5,853 nt of DNA from NCBI GenBank assembly GCA_011525095.1, contig WTIV01000156.1, forward strand, positions 1-5,853, written 5' to 3'. Both the position numbers and the translations under genes were made by a program. The DNA comes from Methanobacteriota archaeon. GTDB taxonomy: Archaea; Thermoplasmatota; Poseidoniia; Poseidoniales; Poseidoniaceae. Of this stretch, positions 5,783 to 5,853 are shown piece by piece (within the stretch, counting starts at the first letter, position 1; each line of letters starts with the position of its first letter). Under the pieces are notes generated by a model. It saw only the letters and a list, made by a program, of their open reading frames with translations, was not told the DNA's origin and made no database searches.

Positions 5783-5853
5783 GCTCCGATGTGGCCTAAT
5801 TTTCTTATCAAGATATGTTTCCACATATTTCCAAAAAAACATCTATTGATAAA

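Overview
The window reads as a stretch of chromosome from a microbe, most likely an archaeon. A marine planktonic euryarchaeote of the Marine Group II/III type is my best guess. None of the gene starts has a convincing Shine-Dalgarno sequence, and the photolyase gene has a TATA-like box about 25 bases ahead of its ATG, as expected for leaderless archaeal transcripts. The dolichol/phytol-kinase-like membrane protein also fits an isoprenoid-lipid organism. The assignment is an inference: cutA, selO and class II photolyase genes also occur in bacteria.

Layout. Positions 1-140 are a GC-rich edge segment (about 57% G+C by hand count, against about 40% just inside it). It holds a nested hairpin and an open minus-strand frame that runs off the left edge, and I could not identify it. 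Next is a minus-strand cutA (155-466). A short divergent intergenic region separates it from a plus-strand selO (542-2062), a pseudokinase-fold protein AMP-transferase. A 65-residue two-helix membrane protein (2111-2308) and a polyprenol/phytol-kinase-like membrane enzyme (2350-3030) follow on the plus strand. After a promoter-like gap comes a class II photolyase with an unexplained C-terminal extension of about 188 residues (3095-5056). A minus-strand LON-substrate-binding-domain protein (5057-5782, possibly from 5842) fills the right end. Its stop codon directly abuts the photolyase stop codon.

How the genes relate. No single pathway joins them. selO, the small membrane protein and the lipid kinase are co-directional with gaps of 48 and 41 bases and could form one transcript. 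The photolyase appears to have its own promoter. Several products belong to families tied to stress or protein maintenance: SelO (redox-linked AMPylation), photolyase (UV damage) and the LON-domain protein. The neighbourhood looks like core genome. I see no transposase, integrase, tRNA, rRNA or CRISPR array.

The points most worth following are the photolyase extension, whose base composition differs from the enzyme core, the SelO that keeps the C-terminal Cys but lacks the partner Cys known in E. coli, the small membrane protein next to the lipid kinase, and the structured left edge.
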